A DNA stretch of 52,837 bases from Pelomonas sp046294815 (GCA_046294815.1 JBKBOJ010000009.1:1-52837); one strand, 5' to 3'. Shown: positions 6,005-15,311, numbered from the stretch's first letter. The notes: a model not told the origin generated them from the sequence alone. Made by a program: numbers and translations.

Positions 6005-8989
6005 ATGGCCGTGACTACCGTCGCCCAATTCGCCGCCGAGCTGAACAAGCCGGCGGGCACGCTGCTGGAGCAGCTGCAAGCCGCGGGCGTCAAGAAGTCT
6101 TCCGTCGACGACTCGCTGTCCGAGTCCGACAAGGAACGCCTGCTCGACCACCTGCGCTCCGCCCACGGCACCGCCGGCACCGAGCGCAAGAAGATCACGC
6201 TGGTCAAGAAGTCGACCACCGAGATCAAGCAGGCCGACGCCTCCGGCAAGGCCCGCACCATCCAGGTTCAGGTCAAGAAGACCCGCACCTTTGTCAAGCG
6301 GGACGACGAGGTCGCCGCTGGCCCGGACGACGCCGAGCTGCGTCGCCGCGAGGAAGAGGCCCAGGCCCAGGCCGAGGCGCTGCGCAGGCAGGAAGAGGAG
6401 CTGGCCGCCAAGGTCAAGGCCCGCGAGGAGGCCGAGCGTGCCGCGCGTGAAGCCGCTGCCGCCAAGGCCGCCGCCGAAGCTGCTGCGGCCGAAGCTGCGG
6501 CCAAGGCCGCTGCCGAGGCTGCCGCGGCTGCCGAGGCCGCCGCCAAGGCCGAGCAGAAGACCGACGCTCAGACCAATGCCCGGGCGCGCAGCGCCGCTGC
6601 GGCCGCTGCCGAAGCGGCCGCGCTGAACAGGGCAGCGGCCGCCAAGCGCGCGCCCAAGGCCGCGCCGGCGCCTGAAGTCGTCGCGCCGCCGCCGCCGCCG
6701 GCTCCTGCCGAAGCGGTGGCGCCACCGCAGGCGCCCGTCGAGGCGGCCAAGCCGGCACTGCGTGTCGTCAAGGCCGTCGATGCAGCCGCCGAGGAGAAGC
6801 AGCGCCAGGACGATCTCGCCCGCCGCCGCAAGGCTGCGGAAGAAGAGGCCGCGCGCATCCGCGCGATGATGAATGCGCCCAAGAAGGTGCTGGTTGCGAA
6901 GAAGCCCGAGGAACCCAAGCCGGCAGAAGGCGCGGGCATCAAGGGCACCATCCATAAAAAGGCCGGCGCGCCGACGCCGGCCGCTCCGGCGTCTGCGGGA
7001 GCTGGCAAGCCGGGCGACAAGAAGTCGGTCAAGTCCGAGAAGCTGTCGTCCAGCTGGGCCGACGACGCCGCCAAGAAGCGCGGCCTCAAGACCATCGGTG
7101 CCGGCGCGGCTGGTGCCGGCCGTTCCGGTGGCGCTGGCAACTGGCGCGCCCCGGCGCGTGGTGGGCGCGGTGGCCGCGGTGGCCGCGAGGACGGCCCCTC
7201 CAGCTTCACGCCGCCGGCCGAGCAGCAGGTCATCGAGGTGCACGTGCCCGAGACCATCTCGGTCGCCGACCTGGCGCACAAGATGTCCGTCAAGGCCGCC
7301 GAGGTCATCAAGCAGTTGATGAAGCTGGGCCAGATGGTCACCATCAACCAGCAGCTGGACCAGGAAACGGCCATGATCGTGGTCGAGGAAATGGGCCACA
7401 AGGCCATGGCCGCCAAGCTGGACGACCCGGATGCCTTCCTGGAAGAGGAGGGTGCCAGCGCCGAGCAGCAGCATGAGTCGCTGCCGCGCGCGCCGGTCGT
7501 CACCGTCATGGGTCACGTGGACCACGGCAAGACCTCGCTGCTGGACTACATCCGCCGCAGCCGCGTGGCCGCGGGCGAAGCCGGTGGCATCACGCAGCAC
7601 ATCGGCGCCTACCACGTCGAGACTCCGCGCGGCATGATCACCTTCCTGGACACCCCGGGTCACGCGGCCTTCACGGCGATGCGGGCGCGCGGTGCCAAGG
7701 CGACGGACATCGTCATCCTGGTCTGCGCGGCCGATGACGGCGTCATGCCGCAGACCCGAGAAGCCATCCACCATGCGAAAGCCGCCGGCGTGCCCATCGT
7801 GGTCGCGATGACCAAGATCGACAAGCCGGACGCCAACGTCGAGCGCGTGAAGAGCGAGCTCGTCGGCGAAGAGGTGGTGCCCGAAGAGTTCGGCGGCGAC
7901 TCGCCGTTCGTGGGCGTGTCGTCCAAGACCGGCCAGGGCATCGACGAGTTGCTGGAGCAGGTGCTGTTGCAGGCCGAGGTGTTGGAGCTGAAGGCGCCGG
8001 TCGCGTCCATGGCCAAGGGCCTGGTCATCGAAGCCAAGCTGGACAAGGGCCGCGGCCCGGTGGCCACGGTACTGGTGCAGAGCGGCACGCTCAAGCGCGG
8101 CGATGTCGTGCTGGCGGGTTCCACGTACGGCCGCGTGCGCGCCATGCTGGACGAGGACGGCAAGCCCATCGCCCAGGCGGGTCCCTCCATTCCGGTGGAG
8201 ATCCAGGGTCTGACCGAAGTGCCGCAGGCCGGCGACGAGTTCATGGTGCTGGCCGACGAGCGTCGTGCGCGCGAGGTGGCCACCTTCCGTCAAGGCAAGT
8301 ACCGCGACGTCAAGCTGGCCAAGCAGCAGGCTGCCAAGCTTGAGAACATGTTCAACGAGATGGGTCAGGGCGAGGTGCAGACGCTGCCCCTCATCATCAA
8401 GGCCGATGTGCAGGGCTCTCAGGAGGCGTTGTCCGCTGCGCTGCTCAAGCTCAGCAATGCCGAGGTCAAGGTCCAGATCGTCCACGCCGCGGTCGGTGGC
8501 ATCAGCGAGAGCGACGTCAACCTGGCCATTGCGTCCAAGGCCGTCATCATCGGCTTCAACGTGCGAGCCGATGCCGGCGCGCGCAAGCTCGCCGAGAACA
8601 ACGGGGTGGACATGCGCTACTACAGCATCATCTATGACGCTGTGGACGATGTGACCAAGGCCATGTCCGGCATGCTGGCGCCCGAGCAGCGCGAGGAAGC
8701 GCTGGGCACGGCCGAGATCCGTGTCGTGTTCGTCGCGTCCAAGATCGGCACGGTGGCCGGCTCCATGGTCACCAGCGGTGTGGTGCGCCGGGGTGCACGC
8801 TTCCGTCTGCTGCGCGACAACACCGTCATCTACACGGGCGAGGTCGAGTCGGTGCGGCGCGAGAAGGACGACGTGCGCGAGGTCAAGGAAGGCTTCGAGT
8901 GCGGTATCAAGCTCAAGAACTACACCGACATCAAGGAAGGCGATCAGCTGGAGTTCTTCGAGATCAAGGAAGTGGCCCGCACGCTGTAA
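6005..8989 (+). CDS. infB: Translation initiation factor IF-2
   Basis: GTPase that brings fMet-tRNA to the 30S subunit and promotes subunit joining. The 994 aa comprise an N-terminal IF2_N module (about 1-55) and a long Ala/Glu/Lys- then Pro/Gly/Arg-rich linker (about 100-400). A second IF2_N module (about 415-465) precedes the G domain with G1 GHVDHGKT (503-510), DTPGHAAF and TKID, followed by domains II, III and IV ending in VARTL. It is longer than E. coli IF-2 (890) because of the linker. SD AAGGA lies 8 nt upstream. An internal start giving a shorter isoform, as in E. coli, is possible but was not resolved. Confidence 0.98.
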   Translation: MAVTTVAQFAAELNKPAGTLLEQLQAAGVKKSSVDDSLSESDKERLLDHLRSAHGTAGTERKKITLVKKSTTEIKQADASGKARTIQVQVKKTRTFVKRDDEVAAGPDDAELRRREEEAQAQAEALRRQEEELAAKVKAREEAERAAREAAAAKAAAEAAAAEAAAKAAAEAAAAAEAAAKAEQKTDAQTNARARSAAAAAAEAAALNRAAAAKRAPKAAPAPEVVAPPPPPAPAEAVAPPQAPVEAAKPALRVVKAVDAAAEEKQRQDDLARRRKAAEEEAARIRAMMNAPKKVLVAKKPEEPKPAEGAGIKGTIHKKAGAPTPAAPASAGAGKPGDKKSVKSEKLSSSWADDAAKKRGLKTIGAGAAGAGRSGGAGNWRAPARGGRGGRGGREDGPSSFTPPAEQQVIEVHVPETISVADLAHKMSVKAAEVIKQLMKLGQMVTINQQLDQETAMIVVEEMGHKAMAAKLDDPDAFLEEEGASAEQQHESLPRAPVVTVMGHVDHGKTSLLDYIRRSRVAAGEAGGITQHIGAYHVETPRGMITFLDTPGHAAFTAMRARGAKATDIVILVCAADDGVMPQTREAIHHAKAAGVPIVVAMTKIDKPDANVERVKSELVGEEVVPEEFGGDSPFVGVSSKTGQGIDELLEQVLLQAEVLELKAPVASMAKGLVIEAKLDKGRGPVATVLVQSGTLKRGDVVLAGSTYGRVRAMLDEDGKPIAQAGPSIPVEIQGLTEVPQAGDEFMVLADERRAREVATFRQGKYRDVKLAKQQAAKLENMFNEMGQGEVQTLPLIIKADVQGSQEALSAALLKLSNAEVKVQIVHAAVGGISESDVNLAIASKAVIIGFNVRADAGARKLAENNGVDMRYYSIIYDAVDDVTKAMSGMLAPEQREEALGTAEIRVVFVASKIGTVAGSMVTSGVVRRGARFRLLRDNTVIYTGEVESVRREKDDVREVKEGFECGIKLKNYTDIKEGDQLEFFEIKEVARTL

Positions 8990-9016
8990 AGCAACACCCT
9001 GAGGGTCAACCCGCAG

Positions 9017-9042
9017 ACCCCGCCCAACAGGGGCGGGGTTTG
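9017..9042 (+). terminator. Hairpin between infB and rbfA, weak terminator or processing site
   Basis: ACCCCGCCC-AACAG-GGGCGGGGT (9-bp perfect arms) is followed by only TTTG. The short U-tract suggests partial read-through into rbfA, as expected inside an operon. Confidence 0.45.
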
Positions 9043-9062
9043 TCCTTTCAGGAGATCGCACC

Positions 9063-9443
9063 ATGAGACATAAACGCGCCATCCCCAACCGAGCTTTTCG
9101 CGTCGCCGACCAGATTCAGCGCGACCTGGCCGAGCTCATCCGCGAGTTGAAAGATCCGCGCATCGGCATGGTCACCATCAGCGCGGTCGAGGTCACGCCC
9201 GACTACGCCCATGCCAAGGTGTACTTCTCGGTGCTGATTGGCGATGCCGCCGAGACCCAGACCGCGCTGAACGAGGCGGCCGGCTTTCTGCGCAACGGCC
9301 TGTTCAAGCGGCTGCAGATCCACACCGTGCCCACGCTGCACTTCCAGTTCGACCGCACCACCGAGCGCGCGGCCGAGTTGAACGCGCTGATCAGCAAAGC
9401 CAATGCGACGCGCGCGCTGGACGACGAGGAAGCGAATGACTGA
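9063..9443 (+). CDS. rbfA: 30S ribosome-binding factor RbfA
   Basis: Cold-shock-related KH-fold protein (126 aa) that binds the 30S subunit and helps mature the 16S rRNA 5' end. It starts MRHKRAIPNRAFRVADQIQR and carries the family core of LIRELKDPRIGMVTISAVEVTPD and AKVYFSVL. SD AGGAGA lies 7 nt upstream. It overlaps truB by 8 nt in the conserved nusA operon. Confidence 0.96.
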   Translation: MRHKRAIPNRAFRVADQIQRDLAELIRELKDPRIGMVTISAVEVTPDYAHAKVYFSVLIGDAAETQTALNEAAGFLRNGLFKRLQIHTVPTLHFQFDRTTERAAELNALISKANATRALDDEEAND

Positions 9444-10386
9444 GGCTGCAGTCGCCGCCAGGCCGCCGCGGGTGCGCGTGCAGCGGCGCCCGCTGCATGG
9501 CGTGTTGTTGCTCGACAAGCCACTGGGCCTGTCGAGCAACGACGCGCTGCAGAAGGCCAAGTGGCTGCTGCGCGCCGAGAAGGCCGGCCACACCGGCACG
9601 CTGGACCCACTGGCCACCGGCCTGCTGCCGCTGTGCTTCGGCGCCGCCACCAAGTTCAGCCAGCTCAGCCTGGACGCTGATAAGCGCTATCTCGCCACGC
9701 TGGCGCTGGGTGTGCGCACGACGACCGGCGACGCGGAAGGCCAGGTGCTGGAGCGGGTCGACGCCGACCACATCACCGCCGCCCAGGTCGCGCAGGCCTG
9801 CGCCCGCTTCATCGGTGAAATCGACCAGATGCCGCCCATGTACTCGGCGCTCAAGCACGAGGGCAAGGCCTTGTACGAGTACGCCCGGGAGGGCATCGAG
9901 GTCGAGCGCAAGAGCCGCCGCGTGACGCTGCACGCCATCGACATCGTTGCCATGCACCCCGGCACCGTGACGCTGGACGTTCGCTGCACCAAGGGCACCT
10001 ACATCCGCACGCTGGCTGAGGACATCGGCGCGGCGCTGGGCGTGGGCGCGTCGCTGGCGGCGCTGCGCCGCACCGGCTCCGGTGCCCTGACGCTGGCCGG
10101 CAGCGTCACGCTGGCCCAGATCGAGGCACTGCCCGACGAGCAGCGCGCGGGCCTGCTGACCTCGCCCGACTGCCTGCTGGCCGACGCCCCCGAACTGCGC
10201 CTGAACGCCGCCGACGCGGCACGCTTCCTCTCCGGCGCGCGCCGCCGCGTGAATGCGCCCGATGCCCCGCGTGTGCGCGTCTACGGGCCCGAGTCGCGCG
10301 CCTTCCTTGGCAGCGCTCACATCACCGCCGGCGAGCTCATCGCCGACCGCCTGCTGACGCCGCCTGAAGTGCAGGCGTTGCTCTGA
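9436..10386 (+). CDS. truB: tRNA pseudouridine(55) synthase TruB
   Basis: Isomerises U55 of the T-loop in nearly all tRNAs. The 316 aa show HGVLLLDKPLGLSSN, then the catalytic motif GHTGTLDPLATGLLPLC with nucleophile Asp57, the KTYxA-like stretch DKRYLATLALGVRTTTGD, and KGTYIRTLAEDIG. A C-terminal PUA-like part ends at residue 316. The start MTEAAVAARP overlaps the last 8 nt of rbfA; an 11-codon extension upstream is open but unlike the family. Confidence 0.96.
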   Translation: MTEAAVAARPPRVRVQRRPLHGVLLLDKPLGLSSNDALQKAKWLLRAEKAGHTGTLDPLATGLLPLCFGAATKFSQLSLDADKRYLATLALGVRTTTGDAEGQVLERVDADHITAAQVAQACARFIGEIDQMPPMYSALKHEGKALYEYAREGIEVERKSRRVTLHAIDIVAMHPGTVTLDVRCTKGTYIRTLAEDIGAALGVGASLAALRRTGSGALTLAGSVTLAQIEALPDEQRAGLLTSPDCLLADAPELRLNAADAARFLSGARRRVNAPDAPRVRVYGPESRAFLGSAHITAGELIADRLLTPPEVQALL

Positions 10387-10405
10387 TACCCACTGAGAAG
10401 TTTTC

Positions 10406-12229
10406 ATGACCACCCCGATCCGCAACATCGCCATCATTGCCCACGTCGACCATGGCAAGACGACCCTGGTTGACCAGCTGCTGCGCCAAAGCGGCACCTT
10501 CGCCGAGCACGAGAAGGTGGTCGACACCGTCATGGACAGCAATGCGCTGGAGCGCGAGCGCGGCATCACCATCCTCGCCAAGAACTGCGCGGTGCGCTGG
10601 AAGGACACGCACATCAACATCGTCGACACGCCCGGACACGCGGACTTCGGCGGCGAGGTGGAGCGGGCGCTGTCCATGGTGGACGGCGTGCTGCTGCTGA
10701 TCGATGCGCAGGAAGGCCCGATGCCGCAGACCCGCTTCGTCACGAAGAAGGCGCTGGCCCTGGGTCTGCGGCCCATCGTCGTCGTCAACAAGGTCGACAA
10801 GCCGGGCGCCAAGCCCGACGCCGTCATCAACGCCGCCTTCGACCTGTTCGACAAGCTCGGCGCGACCGACGAGCAGCTTGACTTCCCGGTCGTCTACGCG
10901 TCCGGCATCAATGGCTGGTCGTCGCTGGAAGAGGGTGCCCCGGGCGAGCAGTGGGGCACCGACATGGGCCCGCTGTTCGATACCGTGCTCAAGCATGTGC
11001 AGCCCCACGCCGGTGACCCGCGCGCGCCGCTGCAGCTGCAGATCTCCGCGCTGGACTACTCCAGCTTCGTGGGCCGCATCGGCGTGGGGCGCATCAATGC
11101 CGGCACCCTCAGGCCGGGCCAGGACGTGGTCGTCATGGAAGGCCCGGAGGGCAAGGCCGTGAAGGGCCGCGTCAACCAGGTGCTGACCTTCCAGGGCCTG
11201 GATCGCACCCAGGTGCAGCAGGCCGGCCCAGGCGACATCGTGCTGATCAACGGCATTGACGAGATCGGCATCGGCGTGACCGTGACGGACCCGGCCAATC
11301 CCCAGCCCCTGCCCATGCTGAAGGTGGACGAGCCGACGCTGACGATGAACTTCTGCGTCAACACCTCGCCGCTGGCAGGCCGGGAAGGCAAGTTCGTCAC
11401 CAGCCGCCAGCTCTGGGACCGGTTGCAGAAGGAACTGCAGAGCAATGTCGCGCTGCGCGTGAAGGAGACCAGCGAGGACGGCGTCTTCGAAGTCTCCGGC
11501 CGCGGCGAGCTCCATCTGACCATCCTGCTGGAGAACATGCGCCGCGAGGGCTATGAGCTGGCCGTCGGCAAGCCGCGCGTCGTGTTCAAGGACATCGACG
11601 GCGTTCGTTACGAGCCCATCGAGTTGGTGACGGCCGACGTGGAAGAGCAGCACCAGGGCGGCGTCATGCAGGCGCTGGGCGAGCGCAAGGGCGAGTTGAT
11701 CAACATGGAGCCGGACGGCCGCGGTCGCGTGCGGCTGGAGTACCGCATCCCGGCGCGCGGCCTGATCGGCTTCTCCAATGAGTTCCTGAACCTGACCCGC
11801 GGCTCGGGCCTGATCAGCAACATCTTCGACGGCTACGAGCCCCACAAGGGCGAGATCGGCGGCCGCAAGAACGGCGTGCTGATCTCCATGGATGCCGGCG
11901 AGATCTTCACCTATGCCCTCGGCAAGCTGGACGATCGGGGGCGCATGTTCGTCAAGCCCGGCGACCCGGTCTATGAGGGCATGATCGTCGGCGTGCACAA
12001 CCGCGAGAACGACCTGGTCGTGAACGCGACGCGCACCAAGCAGCTGACCAACTTCCGTGTCAGCGGCAAGGAAGACGCCATCAAGATCACGCCGCCCATC
12101 GAGCTGACGCTGGAGTACGGCGTGGAGTTCATCGAGGACGACGAGCTGGTGGAGATCACGCCCAAGAGCATTCGCCTGCGCAAGCGTTTCCTATCGGAAC
12201 ACGAGCGCAAGCGCGCAGCCCGCGCCTGA
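10406..12229 (+). CDS. typA: Ribosome-associated translational GTPase TypA/BipA
   Basis: EF-G-like GTPase that binds 70S ribosomes and supports 50S assembly and stress or low-temperature growth. The 607 aa contain G1 HVDHGKT (13-19), RGITI in switch I, DTPGHADFGGEVER, NKVDKPGA, a beta-barrel domain II, EF-G-like domains, and the BipA-specific C-terminal domain. The gene starts 20 bp after truB and lacks a strong Shine-Dalgarno. It may be read from the upstream operon. Confidence 0.97.
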   Translation: MTTPIRNIAIIAHVDHGKTTLVDQLLRQSGTFAEHEKVVDTVMDSNALERERGITILAKNCAVRWKDTHINIVDTPGHADFGGEVERALSMVDGVLLLIDAQEGPMPQTRFVTKKALALGLRPIVVVNKVDKPGAKPDAVINAAFDLFDKLGATDEQLDFPVVYASGINGWSSLEEGAPGEQWGTDMGPLFDTVLKHVQPHAGDPRAPLQLQISALDYSSFVGRIGVGRINAGTLRPGQDVVVMEGPEGKAVKGRVNQVLTFQGLDRTQVQQAGPGDIVLINGIDEIGIGVTVTDPANPQPLPMLKVDEPTLTMNFCVNTSPLAGREGKFVTSRQLWDRLQKELQSNVALRVKETSEDGVFEVSGRGELHLTILLENMRREGYELAVGKPRVVFKDIDGVRYEPIELVTADVEEQHQGGVMQALGERKGELINMEPDGRGRVRLEYRIPARGLIGFSNEFLNLTRGSGLISNIFDGYEPHKGEIGGRKNGVLISMDAGEIFTYALGKLDDRGRMFVKPGDPVYEGMIVGVHNRENDLVVNATRTKQLTNFRVSGKEDAIKITPPIELTLEYGVEFIEDDELVEITPKSIRLRKRFLSEHERKRAARA

Positions 12230-12307
12230 CGGCGCGCGCTGCAGGGAGCGCTCAATGTGGCGCTGCGCCGGCCCTCTCCGGGAGTGGGGCTAGTCAGTTG
12301 CTTGCCC

Positions 12308-12328
12308 GCGCCCCGTTTGACGGGGCGC
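12308..12328 (+). repeat. GC-rich hairpin just before the EamA transporter start
   Basis: GCGCCCCG-TTTGA-CGGGGCGC (8-bp perfect arms, 5-nt loop) ends 7 nt before the ATG at 12336. There is no U-tract. It could be a weak typA terminator or could occlude the ribosome site of the next gene, which has no clear Shine-Dalgarno. Confidence 0.35.
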
Positions 12329-12335
12329 TCTGCCA

Positions 12336-13202
12336 ATGAGCCATCGTTCGGCCGTCTTGCTGATGCTGCTGGTCACGCTGCTGTGGAGTTCGGCGGGCGT
12401 GGTCACGCGCCATCTCGACGCGGCGCGGGGCTTCGAGATCACCTTTTGGCGCAGCGCCTTCAATGCGCTGGCGCTGGCGCTCATCCTCGCGGCCATGCGC
12501 GGCCGGGCATTGCTGCCCAGCCTGCGTGGCGGGGCCGTCTGGGCCTCGGGCCTGTGCTGGGCCATCATGTTCACGGCCTTCATGGTGGCGCTGACGCTGA
12601 CCACAGTGGCCAACGTGCTGGTCACCATGTCGCTGGCGCCGCTGTTCACGGCGCTGTTCGCCTGGGCCTTCCTGCGCCAGCCGGTGCCGGGCCGCACCTG
12701 GGCCGCCATCGCCGTGGCTGGCGCTGGCATTGCATGGATGTTTGGCGGGCAGCTGGGCGGACCGCTGGCGGGCGTGGTGGTCGCGCTGGGCGTGCCGCTG
12801 GCCGCGGCCAGCAACTGGTGTCTGCTGCAGAAGGTGGGCGGCGCGGTGGACATGCTGCCGGCCGTGCTGATCGGTGCGCTGCTGTCGGCCGCCGCCACGC
12901 TGCCGCTGGCCTGGCCACTGCAGGCCGGTGTGCACGACCTGACGCTGTTAGCGCTGCTGGGCGTATTCCAGCTGGCTGTGCCCTGCTTGCTGGCGGTGCG
13001 CCTGGCGCGCGAGCTGCCAAGCCATGAGATCGCGCTGCTGAGCCAGGCCGAGACGCTGCTGGGCGTGCTGTGGGCCTGGGCCTTTGCGGGCGAACACCCA
13101 GGCAGCGCCGCGCTGATTGGCGGTAGCCTCGTGCTGGCCGCCCTGATCGCCAACGAGGCGCTGGCGCCTCGCCCTGTCAAACTCGCCTTGAACAACACAT
13201 GA
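12336..13202 (+). CDS. EamA/DMT-family (drug/metabolite) transporter
   Basis: Inner membrane permease of the drug/metabolite superfamily, 288 aa. It has about ten hydrophobic helices in two EamA repeats (about 5-140 and 148-285); the second repeat carries LSQAETLLGVLWAWAFAGEHP, a typical signature. The N-terminal MLLVTLLWSSAGVVTRHLD also fits. The substrate is unknown; relatives export amino acids or metabolites. Its stop overlaps the next gene's start (ATGA at 13199-13202). The two are therefore probably co-translated, although their biochemical link is not obvious. Confidence 0.9.
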   Translation: MSHRSAVLLMLLVTLLWSSAGVVTRHLDAARGFEITFWRSAFNALALALILAAMRGRALLPSLRGGAVWASGLCWAIMFTAFMVALTLTTVANVLVTMSLAPLFTALFAWAFLRQPVPGRTWAAIAVAGAGIAWMFGGQLGGPLAGVVVALGVPLAAASNWCLLQKVGGAVDMLPAVLIGALLSAAATLPLAWPLQAGVHDLTLLALLGVFQLAVPCLLAVRLARELPSHEIALLSQAETLLGVLWAWAFAGEHPGSAALIGGSLVLAALIANEALAPRPVKLALNNT

Positions 13203-14314
13203 CCGACCTGATCCCGCCCCTTGCTGCCGACGGCCAGATCCAGGCCGAGGTCAACGGCTGCCTTGGCCTGATCACGCTGAACCGCCCGCAGGCGCTCAAC
13301 GCCTTATCGCTGGCGATGATCCGCGACATGACGGCGCTGCTGACCCACTGGGCGGCGCACCCAGCCATCCAGGCGGTGGCCGTGATGGGCGCGGGCCGCG
13401 AGGGCCGGCCGCCCGCCTTCTGCGCCGGCGGCGACATCCGCTTCTTCCATCAGGCTGCGCTGGCCGGCGATCCCGCGCTGGACGACTTCTTCACCGAGGA
13501 GTACCGCCTCAACCACCTCATCCACCGCTATCCCAAGCCCTATGTCGCCCTGATGGACGGCATCGTCATGGGCGGCGGCATGGGCATCAGCCAGGGCGCC
13601 AAGCTGCGGGTGTTGTCCGACCGTTCGCGGCTGGCCATGCCGGAGACCGCCATCGGCCTGTTTCCCGACGTGGGCGGCGGCTGGTTCCTCGCCCAATGTC
13701 CCGGCCATGTGGGCGAGTGGCTGGCGCTGACCGGCCACAACATCGCCGCAGGCGACGCCATCGAATGGGGCTTGGGGGACGTCTTCGTGCCAGGCAGTGA
13801 ATGGGCCGCGCTGGTCGACGCGCTGCGCCACAGCCCCCAACCCAGTGCCGAGCATGTGGTGGCCACCATCATGGAGCGCGCCGACCTGGCGCCCAACTCC
13901 GACCCGAAGGCTGCGGCCGCGCGCATCGACCGGCATTTCGGCGCGGCGACGCTGGCCGCCATCCTGGACTCGCTGGCCGCGGCCGGCGATGACTGGGCCC
14001 GCGAGACCCATGCCACGCTGCTCAAGCACTCGCCGACCATGATGGCCGTCACGCTGGAGCAGATCCGGCGCGGCCGCCACCTCGGCCTGGCGGATGAACT
14101 GCGCCTGGAGCGCGGCCTCGTGCATCACGCCTTCCACCTGCGCGGCGCAGCCCGCAGCGAGACGGTGGAGGGCATACGCGCGCTGGCCATCGACAAGGAC
14201 CATGCGCCGCGCTGGCAGCCATCCACGGTCGCCGAGGTCGATCCCGCCGAGGTGGCTGCCTTCTTCGAGAGCCCCTGGGGCGCCGACCAGCATCCGCTGA
14301 AGGATTTGGCCTGA
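13199..14314 (+). CDS. Enoyl-CoA hydratase/isomerase family, 3-hydroxyisobutyryl-CoA hydrolase-like
   Basis: Crotonase-fold enzyme of 371 aa, the length of the 3-hydroxyisobutyryl-CoA hydrolase group (valine degradation) rather than the roughly 260 aa of simple hydratases. Diagnostic motifs are FCAGGDIRFF (oxyanion hole and CoA binding), EEYRLNHLIHRYPKPYVALMDGIVMGGGMGIS and MPETAIGLFPDVGGGWFL, which carries the catalytic Glu region. The C-terminal part contains the ECH_2-type tail. It is coupled to the upstream EamA transporter by a 4-nt overlap. Substrate specificity is inferred from family resemblance. Confidence 0.88.
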   Translation: MTDLIPPLAADGQIQAEVNGCLGLITLNRPQALNALSLAMIRDMTALLTHWAAHPAIQAVAVMGAGREGRPPAFCAGGDIRFFHQAALAGDPALDDFFTEEYRLNHLIHRYPKPYVALMDGIVMGGGMGISQGAKLRVLSDRSRLAMPETAIGLFPDVGGGWFLAQCPGHVGEWLALTGHNIAAGDAIEWGLGDVFVPGSEWAALVDALRHSPQPSAEHVVATIMERADLAPNSDPKAAAARIDRHFGAATLAAILDSLAAAGDDWARETHATLLKHSPTMMAVTLEQIRRGRHLGLADELRLERGLVHHAFHLRGAARSETVEGIRALAIDKDHAPRWQPSTVAEVDPAEVAAFFESPWGADQHPLKDLA

Positions 14315-14567
14315 ACGGGATGAATCCGCCCGTGTCGCTGGCGGCCGGCGTGGCAGCGCTGACCGCCAGGCGCGTGCCCTATCTGGACCCGTCTGTGAGA
14401 TGCGGGCACCCCTCAAGCTCAGTAAACGCACATGGCCTCAGCGCCGGCACCGCGACGAGCGTTCTCAAGCAAGGACTGGAACGACCTGGCGGAGATCTTC
14501 TTCTCACGAAGGAACTCGCAATGCGCGACGCTGGCGTCCAGCGCGTTGGCTCTCGCAAGAAGGGTCT
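14315..14567. other. Intergenic region between convergent genes with degraded coding-like tail
   Basis: No supported gene is visible. CTGGCGG (14338-14344) and CCGCCAG (14363-14369) can pair across an 18-nt loop. On the minus strand, 14567-14419 stays open in a frame shifted from the response regulator and reads like an amphipathic helix (SLLENARRGAGAEAMCVY at its end). It has no start codon and a lower GC3 than neighbouring genes, so it may be a remnant. Confidence 0.3.
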
Positions 14568-15311
14568 TTAGACCAGGCCCTGCTTCGACGCCAGCACCGC
14601 GGCTTCCGCGCGGCTGCTGACGTTGAGCTTCTTGTAGATGCTCTTGATGTGGTCGTTGACCGTGAACCACTTGATGCCCATCAGGTTCGCGATCTCCTTG
14701 ATCGTGAAGCCCTTGCTCAGGTAGGTCAGCACCTCGCTCTCGCGCGGCGTCAGTCTCTCCCATTCGGGCGGCGGGTCCAGTGCGACGCTGCGGCTGTTGC
14801 TCAACGGCGCATGCGACGACGACAGCGAGCCGAAGCCGGAGTTCAGCGGCATGGTGCCGCTGTCGCTCGATGCGGGGCGGAAGTGGGACAGCAGCCGCCG
14901 CGCAATCGCCGGCGACAGCGGCGGCTGGCCGCGCACGATGCGCTGCAACTCCTCGACCAGCACCTCGAAGCGGTCCTCCTTCAGCAGGTAGCCGTCGGCG
15001 CCGCACTGCAGCGCGGGAAAGAGGTGGTCGTCGTCGGAGTAGAGCGTTGTGACGATCTTGATGGCCGGCGATCCGGCCAGTTCGGTCAGGAACTCCATGC
15101 CGTTGCCGTCGGGCAGTTCCAGGTCGACGAGGACGAGCTTAAAGCCGCTCTCGGGGGCGCTGCCGGCGAGCTTGGCCACCTGGCGACGCGCATTTTCCAG
15201 GTCGCCGACCTCGGTGATCTCCATCGCATCGCTGAAGCTTTCTCGCACCACGCGGCACAGGAAGCTGCGCGCGACGGGGTTGTCTTCGATGATGAGGACT
15301 TTGACGGGCAT
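14568..15311 (-). CDS. LuxR/NarL-family response regulator
   Basis: Two-component DNA-binding response regulator of 247 aa. The receiver domain (about 1-125) starts MPVKVLIIEDNP, with acidic pocket E9/D10 and phosphoacceptor Asp63 in LVDLELPDGNG. An unusually long linker (about 130-180, Ser/Pro-rich) follows. The C-terminal LuxR helix-turn-helix is LTPRESEVLTYLSKGFTIKEIANLMG followed by VNDHIKSIYKKL. The start MPVKVL was chosen because the receiver fold begins there. No histidine kinase is adjacent, so its partner is unknown. An oxidoreductase gene lies upstream on the same strand, 100 bp away. Confidence 0.92.
   Translation of the reverse strand: MPVKVLIIEDNPVARSFLCRVVRESFSDAMEITEVGDLENARRQVAKLAGSAPESGFKLVLVDLELPDGNGMEFLTELAGSPAIKIVTTLYSDDDHLFPALQCGADGYLLKEDRFEVLVEELQRIVRGQPPLSPAIARRLLSHFRPASSDSGTMPLNSGFGSLSSSHAPLSNSRSVALDPPPEWERLTPRESEVLTYLSKGFTIKEIANLMGIKWFTVNDHIKSIYKKLNVSSRAEAAVLASKQGLV

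Noticed and set aside
4120..6261. Open minus-strand frame of about 713 codons opposite rimP/nusA
   Set aside because: It is a shadow of genuine genes on the plus strand and spans two of them.
6430..6660. Repetitive GCC/GCT-rich stretch that could be read as a repeat element
   Set aside because: It encodes the Ala/Glu/Lys-rich linker of IF-2, a normal low-complexity region of that protein.
5945..9088. Open minus-strand frame of about 1047 codons opposite infB
   Set aside because: It is antisense to a clear IF-2 gene. Long antisense openings arise in high-GC DNA from codon bias. The His/Asp/Leu/Gly-rich product has no family features.
14432..14620. 62-codon plus-strand frame overlapping the response regulator end
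   Set aside because: It has no Shine-Dalgarno, no family features, and half of it is antisense to the regulator gene.
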